64,000 nt of DNA from Streptomyces canus (GCF_030816965.1 NZ_JAUSYQ010000002.1:2046001-2110000), one strand, 5' to 3'. Shown: positions 16,475-26,129, numbered from the stretch's first letter. Notes: a model not told the origin generated them from the letters alone. Made by a program: numbers and translations.

Positions 16475-17800
16475 TCAACTCGCGTCGATGAAACGGTCGA
16501 GCACCCGCACGCCGAACTTCAGCCCGTCCACGGGCACCCGCTCGTCGACACCGTGGAACATCCCGGCGAAGTCCAGCTCCGGGGGCAGCTTCAGCGGCGC
16601 GAAACCGAAGCCGCGGATGCCGAGCTCGTCGAAGGACTTGGCGTCGGTGCCGCCGGAGAGCATGTACGGGATCGCCTTGGCGGCGGGGTCCTCGGCGACC
16701 AGCGCGGACTGCATGGCGTCCACCAGCGCCCCGTCGAAGGTCGTCTCCACGGCCTTGTCGGAGTGCACGTCCTCCCGCTTGACCTTGGGCCCGAGGATCT
16801 TGTCGAGGTCGGTGAGGAACTCCTCCTCGAAGCCGGGCAGGAAGCGCCCGTCGACGTGCGCGGTGGCCTCGCCCGGGATGACGTTGACCTTGTAGCCCGC
16901 GCCGAGCTGGGTGGGATTGGCGGTGTTGCTGAGGGTCGCGCCGATGAGCTTGGCGATGCCGCCGAGCCGGGCGAGCGTGCCCTCCATGTCCTCCGGGTCC
17001 AGCTCGGTACCCAGCGCGTCGCCGAGCTCGTCGAGGAAGGCGCGGGTGGTCTTGGTGACCCGGACCGGGAACGTGTGCCGTCCGAGCCGCGCGACCGCCT
17101 CCGACAGTTCGGTGATGGCGTTGTCCCGGTGGATCATCGAGCCGTGCCCGGCGGTGCCGGCCACCGTCAGCTTCATCCAGTGCATGCCCTTCTCGGCCGT
17201 CTGGATCAGGTAGAGCCGCCGCTGCTCGCTCACCGTGAAGGAGAAGCCGCCGACCTCGCTGATCGCCTCGGTCACGCCCTCGAAGAGCTCCGGGTGGTGG
17301 TCGACGAGGTACCGGGCGCCGAACTTGCCGCCCGCCTCCTCGTCGGCGAGGAACGCGAGGACGATGTCGCGGGGCGGCCTGCGCCCACTGCGCAGGCGGT
17401 CCCGGACGACCGCCAGGGTCATCGCGTCCATGTCCTTCATGTCGACGGCGCCCCGCCCCCACACGCACCCGTCGGCGACCTCGCCGGAGAAGGGGTGGTG
17501 GGTCCAGTCCTGCGCGTTGGCCGGCACCACGTCGGTGTGTCCGTGGATCAGCAGCGCGGGCCTGGACGGGTCCTCGCCGGCGATCCTGGCGACCGTGGAG
17601 GCGCGACCGGGGTGCGACTCGAAAATCTGCGGTTCGAGGCCCACCTCGGCGAGCTTCTCCGCGACGTACTCGGCCGCCTTGCGCTCACCCGGGCCCGAGT
17701 GGTCGCCGTAGTTGCTGGTGTCGATCCGGATCAGCTCGCGGCAGAGGTCCACGACCTCGTCCTCGCCGGTGACGCCCCTGGCCGTGTCCGTGTCGCTCAC
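16475..17800 (-). CDS. M20-family zinc metallopeptidase
   Basis: A 441-residue cytoplasmic M20 peptidase (ArgE/DapE/CPG2 type). The metal and catalytic residues are in order: LLIHGHTDVVP (His, Asp), GRGAVDMKD (bridging Asp), FLADEEAGGKFG (general base Glu and ligand Glu) and MFHGVDERVP (last His); the dimerisation domain lies between. GTG 17800 is chosen because GGGAGGAA lies 6 nt upstream, whereas the longer frame to 17995 is Arg/Pro-rich and non-coding in look. Natural substrate (dipeptide or acyl-amino acid) is unknown. Confidence 0.92.
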   Translation of the reverse strand: MSDTDTARGVTGEDEVVDLCRELIRIDTSNYGDHSGPGERKAAEYVAEKLAEVGLEPQIFESHPGRASTVARIAGEDPSRPALLIHGHTDVVPANAQDWTHHPFSGEVADGCVWGRGAVDMKDMDAMTLAVVRDRLRSGRRPPRDIVLAFLADEEAGGKFGARYLVDHHPELFEGVTEAISEVGGFSFTVSEQRRLYLIQTAEKGMHWMKLTVAGTAGHGSMIHRDNAITELSEAVARLGRHTFPVRVTKTTRAFLDELGDALGTELDPEDMEGTLARLGGIAKLIGATLSNTANPTQLGAGYKVNVIPGEATAHVDGRFLPGFEEEFLTDLDKILGPKVKREDVHSDKAVETTFDGALVDAMQSALVAEDPAAKAIPYMLSGGTDAKSFDELGIRGFGFAPLKLPPELDFAGMFHGVDERVPVDGLKFGVRVLDRFIDAS

Positions 17801-17998
17801 GCTGTTCCTCCCGCTGTCACTGCTGGTGGTTCCCCTCATCCTCCCCCCGCGGCCCGGTCCTCCCCAAGACCGGGCCCGGCCCGTCACACGCCGTTCACGC
17901 GGGGCCGGGCACGGGGACGGGGGGTGATCGGGGCCCCTCGAAAGCCTGGTAATGTTTCCTTCGTCGCCGCGAGGGGAACCCCGCGCGACAGACACCTT

Positions 17999-18086
17999 GT
18001 CCGGGTGGCGGAATGGCAGACGCGCTAGCTTGAGGTGCTAGTGCCCTTTATCGGGCGTGGGGGTTCAAGTCCCCCCTCGGACACCA
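17999..18086 (+). tRNA. tRNA-Leu(GAG)
   Basis: A class II tRNA with a long variable arm. The acceptor arm GTCCGGG (17999-18005) pairs with CTCGGAC (18076-18082), discriminator A is at 18083, and CCA is encoded (18084-18086). The anticodon stem CTAGC/GCTAG encloses loop TTGAGGT, so the anticodon is GAG, reading CUC and CUU. The T arm is GGGGG-TTCAAGT-CCCCC. A TAATGT -10-like element lies about 50 nt upstream. The accessory block of the window begins just after this gene. Confidence 0.95.
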
Positions 18087-18089
18087 GCC

Positions 18090-18122
18090 GAATCCCCCGG
18101 CCGCTCAGCGGCCGGGGGATTC
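18090..18122 (+). terminator. Terminator of tRNA-Leu
   Basis: A 16-bp perfect stem (18090-18105 with 18107-18122; arm GAATCCCCCGGCCGCT) starts 4 nt after the encoded CCA and is followed by GTCGTG. It terminates the tRNA transcript and shields the downstream synthetase gene. Confidence 0.85.
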
Positions 18123-18367
18123 GTCGTGTACGGCCTGTTCGCTGCATGTGGGGCATCTCTCGCTCGGCGTGAAGATCACCAGGTCACAGGCGCGCGGCAG
18201 AGCTGCCGCACCGCCCGAACAGCCCTTTCCCGGTGGCCGTTTCGGGGGGTCGAACCTAGCGTCGTACTAAAATTTCCGGCTTGTTACGAGCTGGAGCCGG
18301 ACAACCCCAGGCAGACCTGCGGCCCGCCAGCGCCCCGGAGGGCTCCGGGATCGAGACGCGAGGACCG

Positions 18368-21300
18368 ATGGCAGCGATACACGAGAGCAGTGCTCTCGGC
18401 CTGCTCAACGAAGAGCTCAGCGCAGAGATCCGCGAACAGTTCGGCCACACCGCCCGTTTCTCCGGGGGCCCGGCCGCCTCCCCGCGCACGCTCGTCGACG
18501 TCTTCGACGCATCCGTACGGTCCTACCCCGACGAGCTCGCCCTGGACGACGGGACCACCCGGCTCACCTACCGTGCGCTGGCTGTCGAGGTGGAGCGGCT
18601 GCGGCGGCGGCTCGCCGAGGCCGGGGTCGGGCTCGGCGACCGGGTCGGCATCCGGGTACCGTCCGGCACCAACGACCTGTACGTCGCGATCCTCGCCGTG
18701 CTGGCGGCGGGCGGCGCGTACGTCCCCGTCGACGCCGAGGACCCCGACGAGCGGGCCGAGCTGGTGTTCGGGGAGGCGGAGGTCCGGGCCGTGGTCGGCG
18801 CCGGGCACGAGCTGACCGTCCACGGGCGCTGCGACTCCCCCGCCGCCCGGCCCGGCATCGAGCACGACGCGTGGATCATCTTCACCTCCGGCTCCACCGG
18901 CAGGCCCAAGGGGGTCGCCGTCTCGCACCGCAGCGCGGCCGCCTTCGTGGACGCCGAGGCCGCCCTGTTCCTCACCGACGATCCCATCGGTCCCGCTGAC
19001 AGGGTCATGGCGGGGCTGTCGGTCGCCTTCGACGCGTCCTGCGAGGAGATGTGGCTGGCCTGGCGGTACGGCGCCTGTCTGGTGCCGGTGCCGCGTTCGC
19101 AGGTCAGGAGCGGGGCCGATCTCGGGCCCTGGCTGGTCGAGCAGGAGATCACCGTCGTCTCCACGGTGCCGACGCTCGCCGCGCTGTGGGAGCCCGAGAC
19201 CCTCAACGACGTACGGCTGCTGATCTTCGGCGGTGAGGCCTGCCCGCCCGAACTGGCACAGCGGCTGGTGACGGAGGGGCGCGAGGTGTGGAACACCTAC
19301 GGGCCCACCGAGGCGACCGTGGTGGCCTGTGCCTCGCTGATGAGCGGCGAGGAGCCGATCCGGATCGGGCTGCCGCTGGACGGCTGGGAGCTGGCCGTCG
19401 TCGACGAGGCCGGGGACCCCGTGCCGATGGGCGCGAGCGGGCAGCTGGTGATCGGCGGGGTCGGGCTGGCGCGGTACCTGGACGCCGAGAAGGACGCGGA
19501 GAAGTACGCGCCGCTGAAGTCGCTGGGCTGGCAGCGGGCGTACCGCAGCGGTGACCTGGTGAAGGCGGAGCCCGAGGGGCTCGTCTTCCTCGGCCGGGCC
19601 GACGAGCAGATCAAGCTCGGGGGCCGGCGGATCGAGCTGGGTGAGGTCGACGCGGCTCTCCAGGCCCTGCCCGGCGTCGCGGGAGCGGCCGCCGCCGTCC
19701 GCACCGCCCGCAGCGGCAACCAGCTCCTCGTCGGGTACGTCGTCACGCAGGACGGCTGGGACCACGCCGCGGCCGTGAAGAAGCTGCGGGCCGAACTGCC
19801 CGCCGCGCTCGTGCCGTTGATCGCCCCCGTCGCCGACCTGCCGACGCGGACCTCCGGCAAGGTGGACCGCAACGCGCTGCCCTGGCCGCTCGAGGGGCTC
19901 GAAACGGGCGGCCCCGCGGAGGAGTTGTACGGCACCGAGGCCTGGCTCGCCGAGCAGTGGGCGGAAGTCCTCGGCATCCCGGTCTGCGGTGCCCGCGACG
20001 ACTTCTTCGCGATCGGCGGCAGCAGCCTGGCCGCCGCCCAGTTGACCACCCGGCTGCGCACCCGCTACCCGAGCGCGGCCGTCCTCGACATCTACCAGCA
20101 GCCCACGCTGCGGAAGTTGGCCCGCCACCTGGAGGAGTCCGCGCAGGACGACGGGGCGGCGCGGGTGATCGCACCGGTGCCGCTCAAGGCCCAGGTGATC
20201 CAACTCCTCGTCCTGCTCCCCCTGTTCACGCTGCTCGGGCTGCGCTGGCTGGTGCCGCTCGCCGCGCTCGGGAACGTCCTGCCGTACTCCTGGCTGCCGG
20301 GCACCTCGTGGTGGCTGGTGGGGGCCGGTGCCCTGCTGCTGTTCAGCCCGCCAGGACGGCTGGCGATCGCAGCGGGCGGGGCGCGCGTGCTGCTGCGCAC
20401 GGTGCAGCCCGGCCGCTACCCCCGCGGTGGCAGCGTGCACCTGCGGCTGTGGACGGCCGAGCGGCTCGCCGAGTTCACCGGAGCGACCTCGCTGACCGGC
20501 TCCTGGCTGGAGCGGTACGCGCGGGCGCTGGGCGCCAGGATCGGCCCGGACGTGGATCTGCACTCGCTGCCGCCGGTCACCGGCATGCTCAAACTGGGCC
20601 GGGGCGCGGCCGTCGAGTCCGAGGTGGACCTGTCCGGCTGGTGGCTGGACGGCGACCGGCTGGAGATCGGCCAGGTCAAGGTGGGCGCGCACGCCGTCGT
20701 CGGCACGCGCAGCATCCTCTTCCCCGGCGCCCGGGTCGGCAAGCGGGCCGAGGTGGCGCCGGGCTCGGCGGTCACCGGGCAGATCCCGACCGGTCAGCGC
20801 TGGGCGGGCGCTCCCGCGGTCAAGCTGGGCAAGGCCAAGCGCAACTGGCCGAAGGAGCGGCCGGGGCGGGGGACGTACTGGCGGGTGATGTACGGCCTGG
20901 CCGGCTTCTCCCTGAGCATGCTCCCGGTGCTGGCGGGTGGCGCGGCCTTCCTGGTCGCGCGTCCGTTCCTCGCCGCCCACGCGCCCCTGAAGGGCGCCGC
21001 CCTGGCCCTCGTCCCGGCCACGCTCGCCTTCGGGCTGGCGTACGCGCTGCTCGTCCTGGTCGCCGTACGACTGCTGAGCCTGGGGCTGCGCGAGGGGACG
21101 TATCCGACGCACAGCAGGGTCGGGTGGCAGGCGTGGACCGTCACACAGCTGATGGACCGCTCGCGCGAGACGCTGTTCCCGCTGTACGCCGGGCTGGTCA
21201 CGCCGGTGTGGCTGCGGCTGCTCGGGATGCGGATCGGACGCGGTGCGGAGGTGTCGACGGTGCTCGCGCTGCCGAGCCTGACGACGGTCGGCGAGGGCGC

Positions 21301-22231
21301 GTTCCTGGCCGACGACACGCTGACCGCGCCGTACGAGCTGGGTGGCGGCTGGGTCAGGGTCGGGCGCGCGGAGATCGGGCGGCGGGCGTTCCTCGGCAAC
21401 TCCGGGATGACCGCGCCGGGGCGGACCGTGCCGGACGGCGGGCTGGTGGGCGTGCTGTCGGCCACGCCGAAGAAGGCGAAGAAGGGCACGTCGTATCTGG
21501 GCCTGCCGCCGGTGAAACTGCCGCGCAGTGCGGCCGACAGCGACCAGAGCCGGACGTACGAGCCCTCGGCGGGGCTGCTGTGGGCGCGCGGTCTGGTGGA
21601 GCTGTGCCGGATCGTGCCCGTGTTCTGCTCGGCGTGGCTGGCCGTGCTGACGGTGGCCGCGCTGTGTGTGCTCGGGCCGTGGGCCTGGCCGCTGGCGGGA
21701 GTGGTGCTGCTCGTGGCCGGTGCGTCGGCGGGGCTGGTGTCGATGGTCGCGAAGTGGCTGCTCGTGGGGCGGCACCGCAGTGGGGAGCACCCGCTGTGGA
21801 GCGGCTTCGTGTGGCGCAACGAGCTCGCGGACACCTTCGTCGAGGTGCTCGCGGTGCCGTGGCTGGCGGGTTCCGTGCCCGGTACGCCGGTGCTGACGGC
21901 GTGGCTCAGGGGGCTCGGCGCGCGGATCGGCAAGGGCGTCTGGGTGGAGAGCTACTGGCTGCCGGAGACAGATCTGGTGACCCTGGAGGACGCGGCGACC
22001 GTGAACCGCGGCTGTGTGCTCCAGACCCACCTCTTCCACGACCGGATCTTGCGGACGGATACTGTTGTTCTCCGTGAGGGTGCCACGCTGGGCCCTGGCG
22101 GGATCGTGCTGCCCGGCAGCACGATCGGGGCCCGCACCACGCTGGGCCCCGCGTCGCTCGTCATGGCCGCGGAGTCCGTCCCGGACGACACCCGTTGGCT
22201 CGGCAACCCGATCGAGGCATGGCGGCCCTGA
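18368..22231 (+). CDS. Membrane NRPS of the epsilon-poly-L-lysine synthetase (Pls) type
   Basis: A 1287-residue enzyme with the domain plan and size of Pls (about 1319 residues), which strings one amino acid into an isopeptide-linked homopolymer. Residues about 45-505 are an adenylation domain (A3 IIFTSGSTGRPKG near 168; NTYGPTEATV near 307; YRSGDLV; SGKVDRNAL). A carrier domain follows with FFAIGGSSLAAAQ near 546-558. The rest alternates membrane helices (about 613-650, 842-905, 1078-1133) with three left-handed beta-helix, acetyltransferase-like condensation units (about 714-820, 945-1040, 1178-1287). There is no classical C or TE domain. ATG 18368 (GAGG upstream) is chosen over a TTG at 18281. 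It overlaps the M1 peptidase gene by 13 nt. Confidence 0.85.
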   Translation: MAAIHESSALGLLNEELSAEIREQFGHTARFSGGPAASPRTLVDVFDASVRSYPDELALDDGTTRLTYRALAVEVERLRRRLAEAGVGLGDRVGIRVPSGTNDLYVAILAVLAAGGAYVPVDAEDPDERAELVFGEAEVRAVVGAGHELTVHGRCDSPAARPGIEHDAWIIFTSGSTGRPKGVAVSHRSAAAFVDAEAALFLTDDPIGPADRVMAGLSVAFDASCEEMWLAWRYGACLVPVPRSQVRSGADLGPWLVEQEITVVSTVPTLAALWEPETLNDVRLLIFGGEACPPELAQRLVTEGREVWNTYGPTEATVVACASLMSGEEPIRIGLPLDGWELAVVDEAGDPVPMGASGQLVIGGVGLARYLDAEKDAEKYAPLKSLGWQRAYRSGDLVKAEPEGLVFLGRADEQIKLGGRRIELGEVDAALQALPGVAGAAAAVRTARSGNQLLVGYVVTQDGWDHAAAVKKLRAELPAALVPLIAPVADLPTRTSGKVDRNALPWPLEGLETGGPAEELYGTEAWLAEQWAEVLGIPVCGARDDFFAIGGSSLAAAQLTTRLRTRYPSAAVLDIYQQPTLRKLARHLEESAQDDGAARVIAPVPLKAQVIQLLVLLPLFTLLGLRWLVPLAALGNVLPYSWLPGTSWWLVGAGALLLFSPPGRLAIAAGGARVLLRTVQPGRYPRGGSVHLRLWTAERLAEFTGATSLTGSWLERYARALGARIGPDVDLHSLPPVTGMLKLGRGAAVESEVDLSGWWLDGDRLEIGQVKVGAHAVVGTRSILFPGARVGKRAEVAPGSAVTGQIPTGQRWAGAPAVKLGKAKRNWPKERPGRGTYWRVMYGLAGFSLSMLPVLAGGAAFLVARPFLAAHAPLKGAALALVPATLAFGLAYALLVLVAVRLLSLGLREGTYPTHSRVGWQAWTVTQLMDRSRETLFPLYAGLVTPVWLRLLGMRIGRGAEVSTVLALPSLTTVGEGAFLADDTLTAPYELGGGWVRVGRAEIGRRAFLGNSGMTAPGRTVPDGGLVGVLSATPKKAKKGTSYLGLPPVKLPRSAADSDQSRTYEPSAGLLWARGLVELCRIVPVFCSAWLAVLTVAALCVLGPWAWPLAGVVLLVAGASAGLVSMVAKWLLVGRHRSGEHPLWSGFVWRNELADTFVEVLAVPWLAGSVPGTPVLTAWLRGLGARIGKGVWVESYWLPETDLVTLEDAATVNRGCVLQTHLFHDRILRTDTVVLREGATLGPGGIVLPGSTIGARTTLGPASLVMAAESVPDDTRWLGNPIEAWRP

Positions 22232-23679
22232 ACGCGGGCCACTCGGAGTCGGTGAGCGGTGTACCGGCGGATCCGAGCGGCAACGCAGCGCAGGGAGCGG
22301 AAGCGGCAGTGGCAGTTCAGCAGGCGGCGGGTCCGGACCCGTACTTCCCGGACCACGGTGACGCCCGGTACCGGGTGCACCGCTACGAGCTCGCCCTGGA
22401 CTACCGTCCGGGCCCGAACCGCCTGGCCGGGAGCGCCCGGATCAACGCCATAGCGGGGCGCTCGCCGCTCGCCGAGTTCATGCTCAACCTGTCCGACTTC
22501 AAGATCGGCCGGGTGCGGGTGGACGGCCGGCAGGCGCGCTACACGCACCGGGGCGGGAAGCTGCGGGTCCGGCCCGCGAAGCCCATCAGGGCAGGTGCCG
22601 CCTTCACCGTCGAGGTGCACTGGTCGGGCAACCCCAAGCCGGTCGGCAGCCCTTGGGGCGGGCTCGGCTGGGAGGAGCTGGAGGACGGGGCGCTGGTCGC
22701 GAGCCAGCCGATCGGGGCGCCGTCCTGGTATCCGTGCAACGACCGGCCCGCGGACAAGGCGTCGTACCAGATCTCGATCACCACGCCGTCGGCGTACGCG
22801 GTGGTGGCGGGCGGCAGGCTGCTGACCCGTACGACCAAGGCGTCCACGACGACCTGGGTGTACGAGCAGGCCGCGCCCACGTCCAGCTATCTCGTCGGGC
22901 TGTCGATCGGCAAGTACCAGACGGTGCTGCTCGGTGACCCGGGCCCTGGCGGGGTGCCGCAGCACGGGCACATCCCGGCGCATCTGCTCCCGGAGTTCTC
23001 CCGGGACTTCGCGCGGCAGCCGCGGATGATGGAGCTGTTCCAGGAGCTGTTCGGGCCGTATCCGTTCGACGAGTACGCGGTGGTCGTCACGGAGGAGGAG
23101 CTCGATGTGCCCGTGGAGGCCCAGGGGTTGTCGCTCTTCGGCGCCAACCACGTGGACGGTGCCCGGGGTTGGGAGCGGCTGGTCGCGCACGAGCTGGCGC
23201 ACCAGTGGTTCGGAAACAGTGTGTCCATCGCGGACTGGCGGCACATCTGGCTGAACGAGGGGTTCGCCAAGTACGCCGAGTGGCTGTGGTCGGAGCGCTC
23301 GGGGGGCCGTACCGCGCAGCAACTGGCCGCTGCGGCACACCGGTTGCTGTCCTCGCTCCCTCAGGACCTGCGCCTGGCCGACCCGGGCCGCAAGTCGATG
23401 TTCGACGACCGGCTCTACGAGCGCGGCGGGCTCACCGTGCACGCGGTGCGCTGCGCGATGGGTGACGAGGCGTTCTTCCGGATGCTGCGCGGCTGGGCGG
23501 GGCTGCACCGGGGCGGGGCCGTGACCACGACGACCTTCACGGCCCATGTCAACCGGTTCGCGGACGAGCCCTTGAACGACCTGTTCGACGCCTGGGTGAA
23601 CCGGGCGGCGCTGCCGCCGCTGCCCACGCTGATTCCGGCACGGCCCGCGCACCCGCCCACCAACGCCGGGTCGGCGTAG
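22219..23679 (+). CDS. M1-family zinc aminopeptidase
   Basis: A 486-residue M1 metallopeptidase. The zinc motif HELAHQWFGN starts at residue 324 and the third ligand is Glu347 in LNEGFAKYAEW, giving the standard HExxH-X18-E. The exopeptidase motif occupies the place of GxMEN as VEAQGLSLFG. There is no signal peptide or membrane helix. It is shorter than PepN-type enzymes because the C-terminal helical domain is small. ATG 22219 lies inside the synthetase's last codons, so the two are translationally coupled. M1-type enzymes are plausible degraders or self-protection enzymes for poly-amino acids; this role is inferred from context. Confidence 0.88.
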   Translation: MAALNAGHSESVSGVPADPSGNAAQGAEAAVAVQQAAGPDPYFPDHGDARYRVHRYELALDYRPGPNRLAGSARINAIAGRSPLAEFMLNLSDFKIGRVRVDGRQARYTHRGGKLRVRPAKPIRAGAAFTVEVHWSGNPKPVGSPWGGLGWEELEDGALVASQPIGAPSWYPCNDRPADKASYQISITTPSAYAVVAGGRLLTRTTKASTTTWVYEQAAPTSSYLVGLSIGKYQTVLLGDPGPGGVPQHGHIPAHLLPEFSRDFARQPRMMELFQELFGPYPFDEYAVVVTEEELDVPVEAQGLSLFGANHVDGARGWERLVAHELAHQWFGNSVSIADWRHIWLNEGFAKYAEWLWSERSGGRTAQQLAAAAHRLLSSLPQDLRLADPGRKSMFDDRLYERGGLTVHAVRCAMGDEAFFRMLRGWAGLHRGGAVTTTTFTAHVNRFADEPLNDLFDAWVNRAALPPLPTLIPARPAHPPTNAGSA

Positions 23680-23697
23680 GCGGGCGGGCCCCGGGTC

Positions 23698-24579
23698 TCA
23701 GCTCACCGGCACCTTCAGCTTGTCCCAGCTGGCCTTGCCCGGGATGCCGTCCGCGTCCCTGCCCCGGAAGTGCAGCTTGTGCTGCCAGGCCTGGTAGGAC
23801 TTGCGGTCGGCCTCGGTCCACTCGGGGCTCGGCCCCTCCTCGTAATGGCCGCAGCCCTCGGCGACCAGGCGGTGGCCCATCGCGGTGATGATCGGGGACT
23901 TCTGCCCGAGGTGGAAGAAGTCCGCGCCGGGGAACGGGATGTACGACGGTTTCGACGGCGTGGGCTTCGGATCGGGTTGGGGCTTCTTGCCGCCGAGGCG
24001 GTCGGCGATCTGCTTGCGCATGCCGTCCATGGTGAAGCCGCGCGGGTCCTGCTTGCCCGGCTGCCACTCCTTGTGGCCGATCACCGAGCGCTCGCTCCAG
24101 CCGTGGTGGCGGCAGATCGCGGCGGCGACCTTCTCGATGGCCTCCTTCTGCACCTCCGGCCAAGGGTCCTTGCCGTTACCGAGGTTGATGCACTCGAAGC
24201 CGTAGAAGTGCCGGTTGCCGTCGGTGTCCGCCTCGTTGTCGCCGGGCAGCTTCGACTCGTTGATCACCGCGCGCAGGACGTCGCTGTCGCCCAATCCGGC
24301 ATGGTTCGCACGGCCGTTGCCGACTAGGTGGATCTCGCCCTTCTTGTCGATCACACCGTGGCAGAGCGGGCCGGGCAGACCCGAGTAGCCGTCGTAGCAG
24401 ATGTCGACGGAGGCCGCGGTGCCCGAGGTGACGGTGTGGTGGATCATCACGCCGTTCACCGGGCCCCAGGGGCCCTTCGTGTTGCGGTTGTGGGAACGCC
24501 AGTTGCGGACCTCGTGGACCGTCAGGCCCTCCGCGCGCAGGAGTTCCACCATCTTGGACGCGCCGATCGGCTTCGCCAT
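23698..24579 (-). CDS. N-acetylmuramoyl-L-alanine amidase with C-terminal wall-binding region
   Basis: A 293-residue amidase of the Amidase_2/PGRP fold that cuts the bond between MurNAc and L-Ala in peptidoglycan. Zinc ligands are visible in MIHHTVTSG, VIGHKEW and GKQDPRGF. After a Pro/Lys linker (about 205-220) a C-terminal region (HLGQKSPIITAMGHRLVAEGCGHYEEG ending GIPGKASWDKL) resembles a peptidoglycan-binding module. No signal peptide. ATG 24579 has a GGAAGGGAA site, and TAATG joins it to the DUF6519 stop, so it is the last gene of the injection-system operon and only 18 bp from the convergent M1 gene. It could act as a lysis or wall-passage enzyme. Confidence 0.88.
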   Translation of the reverse strand: MAKPIGASKMVELLRAEGLTVHEVRNWRSHNRNTKGPWGPVNGVMIHHTVTSGTAASVDICYDGYSGLPGPLCHGVIDKKGEIHLVGNGRANHAGLGDSDVLRAVINESKLPGDNEADTDGNRHFYGFECINLGNGKDPWPEVQKEAIEKVAAAICRHHGWSERSVIGHKEWQPGKQDPRGFTMDGMRKQIADRLGGKKPQPDPKPTPSKPSYIPFPGADFFHLGQKSPIITAMGHRLVAEGCGHYEEGPSPEWTEADRKSYQAWQHKLHFRGRDADGIPGKASWDKLKVPVS

Positions 24580-26129
24580 TACCGGTTCCCTTCCTCCGAG
24601 GCCTCCGCTTCCGCCTGTGCCGTGGTCTGCGACTGGCCGTGCGAGGGATCGGCCTCCGCGGCCTCCTCCTGACGGCGGGCCTGCTCCTCCGCCGCCAGCG
24701 TCGCCTCGCTCGCCGCGGGAACGCTGCTGGCCAGCGGCCCGAAGGCGTAGCGCAGGTCCACGGTGCTGCCCTCGCCCTTGACCAGGGCGAGCGGGGCGAA
24801 GCCGCGGACGATGCCGAACGGGGCCTGGAGGAGGGGGCGGCGGGCCGAGTCCGTGGGCCACTCGACGCTGCCGGTGGCGGTGCGGGCGGGGATGATCCAG
24901 TGGTCGCCGGTGCGGTAGCCGACACCCTTGGCGAAGTAGACCTCTACGCCGTCCTCCAGGGGGAGCCATTCGCCTTCCGTGATGGCTACGGCCCCGTGCT
25001 TGAGGGCTGACGTACGGCCCTTGCGCTTCGGTCCCTCGTGGTGGTCCCAGCGCCGCAGGAACGGGTTCAGGTGAGGCAGGCGGCCGACGCCGGGCTCCGG
25101 TTCGGCGGACAGGCGGACCCGACGGCCGGGCAGGTCGAGTTCCTCAACTCGCAGCAGGGGCAGGGCTTCCAGCCGCGAGGCGTAGGCCGTGTCCGTGAAC
25201 TCCACGAAGTCGCCGACGTCCAGGTCCAGCTTGTCGTCGTGCCCGAGGGACGCCAACTGCACCCACGTTCCATCGAGTTCGTCGACCGGGAAGACCACCG
25301 AGCCGTTCTCCCGCGACCACTTGAAGGTGGCGTCCTTCGCCTCGCCGCCGGCGTGCACCTCGACCCGGTAGAGCTGGTTCTCCGGGCCGCGGTAGCGGGC
25401 GTCTGGCCTGACGAGACAGGGATCCTCGTCGGCGTGGTCGGGGCGTTCGCTGCGGGCGGCGAGGCGGGCGGTCGGGGCCTGCGCCGTGGCCCACTTGTCG
25501 AACGCGGCGCGGACGACCTCCTTGGACGGGTCGGTCTCGTCGATCGCCAGCTCGGCCAGGGAGAGCGACAGCACCTGCCATACGACCTTCACGCGGGCGG
25601 CCGTGTCGGGCATCGCGGCGCCGAGGGCGACCTCGCGCAGCGCCGGGTCCTCGGCCGCGCTCACCGCCCGCTCCCACACCTTCAGATAGGCGACGAACGG
25701 CGACTGGGCGGGCGAGGGCAGCCGGTCGCCGGGCTTCTCCGGGTCGCGGAAGGCGTCGGGCTGGTCCCAGTAGGTCCAGAAGGCGGGCGGCTCGGCCGTG
25801 TCCTCGGCGTCGTCCTCGTCGGGCACCGGAACGCCGGGCGCGGGGCGGTTCGCGTCGAGGAGGATGCCGTCGACGTAGTAGCGGCCGCCGTGGATGTACA
25901 GGGTGTCGATCTCGTGCCTGCCGCCCACGTACTCGATGCGGAAGCCCGCCGCGTCACGCGGCCCGCCGTGCCGGCCGATCAGGTCGGCGACGAGGGTGCG
26001 GGCCTGGTGGAGCTGGATCGCGGTCTGCTCGTTGGCGTCGGCGTCGAGCTGGACGCGGCCCTGCTGGGCGATCACCGCCGAGTAGTGACGCTCCGGGCGG
26101 AACGTGAGGCGGGAGAGGTCAGCGTGCAT
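24579..26129 (-). CDS. DUF6519 protein of contractile injection systems
   Basis: A 516-residue structural protein. The N-terminus (DLSRLTFRPERHYSAVIAQQGRVQLDADANEQ) is the mark of DUF6519, a family that I know from phage-tail-like clusters. A beta-rich middle contains NQLYRVEVHAGG and ATFKWSRENGSVVFPV, similar to tail-fibre or carbohydrate-facing domains. The C-terminal ~35 residues are a Gln/Glu/Ala-rich tail. It lies between the gpI-like protein and the amidase, so it may be an outer baseplate or fibre-like component. Exact role unknown. Confidence 0.75.
   Translation of the reverse strand: MHADLSRLTFRPERHYSAVIAQQGRVQLDADANEQTAIQLHQARTLVADLIGRHGGPRDAAGFRIEYVGGRHEIDTLYIHGGRYYVDGILLDANRPAPGVPVPDEDDAEDTAEPPAFWTYWDQPDAFRDPEKPGDRLPSPAQSPFVAYLKVWERAVSAAEDPALREVALGAAMPDTAARVKVVWQVLSLSLAELAIDETDPSKEVVRAAFDKWATAQAPTARLAARSERPDHADEDPCLVRPDARYRGPENQLYRVEVHAGGEAKDATFKWSRENGSVVFPVDELDGTWVQLASLGHDDKLDLDVGDFVEFTDTAYASRLEALPLLRVEELDLPGRRVRLSAEPEPGVGRLPHLNPFLRRWDHHEGPKRKGRTSALKHGAVAITEGEWLPLEDGVEVYFAKGVGYRTGDHWIIPARTATGSVEWPTDSARRPLLQAPFGIVRGFAPLALVKGEGSTVDLRYAFGPLASSVPAASEATLAAEEQARRQEEAAEADPSHGQSQTTAQAEAEASEEGNR

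Noticed and set aside
18284..22039. 1251-codon open frame on the minus strand opposite the synthetase
   Set aside because: It mirrors the Pls-like gene, has no recognisable domains, and is rich in Arg, Gln, His and Pro as expected for antisense reading of GC-rich coding DNA.
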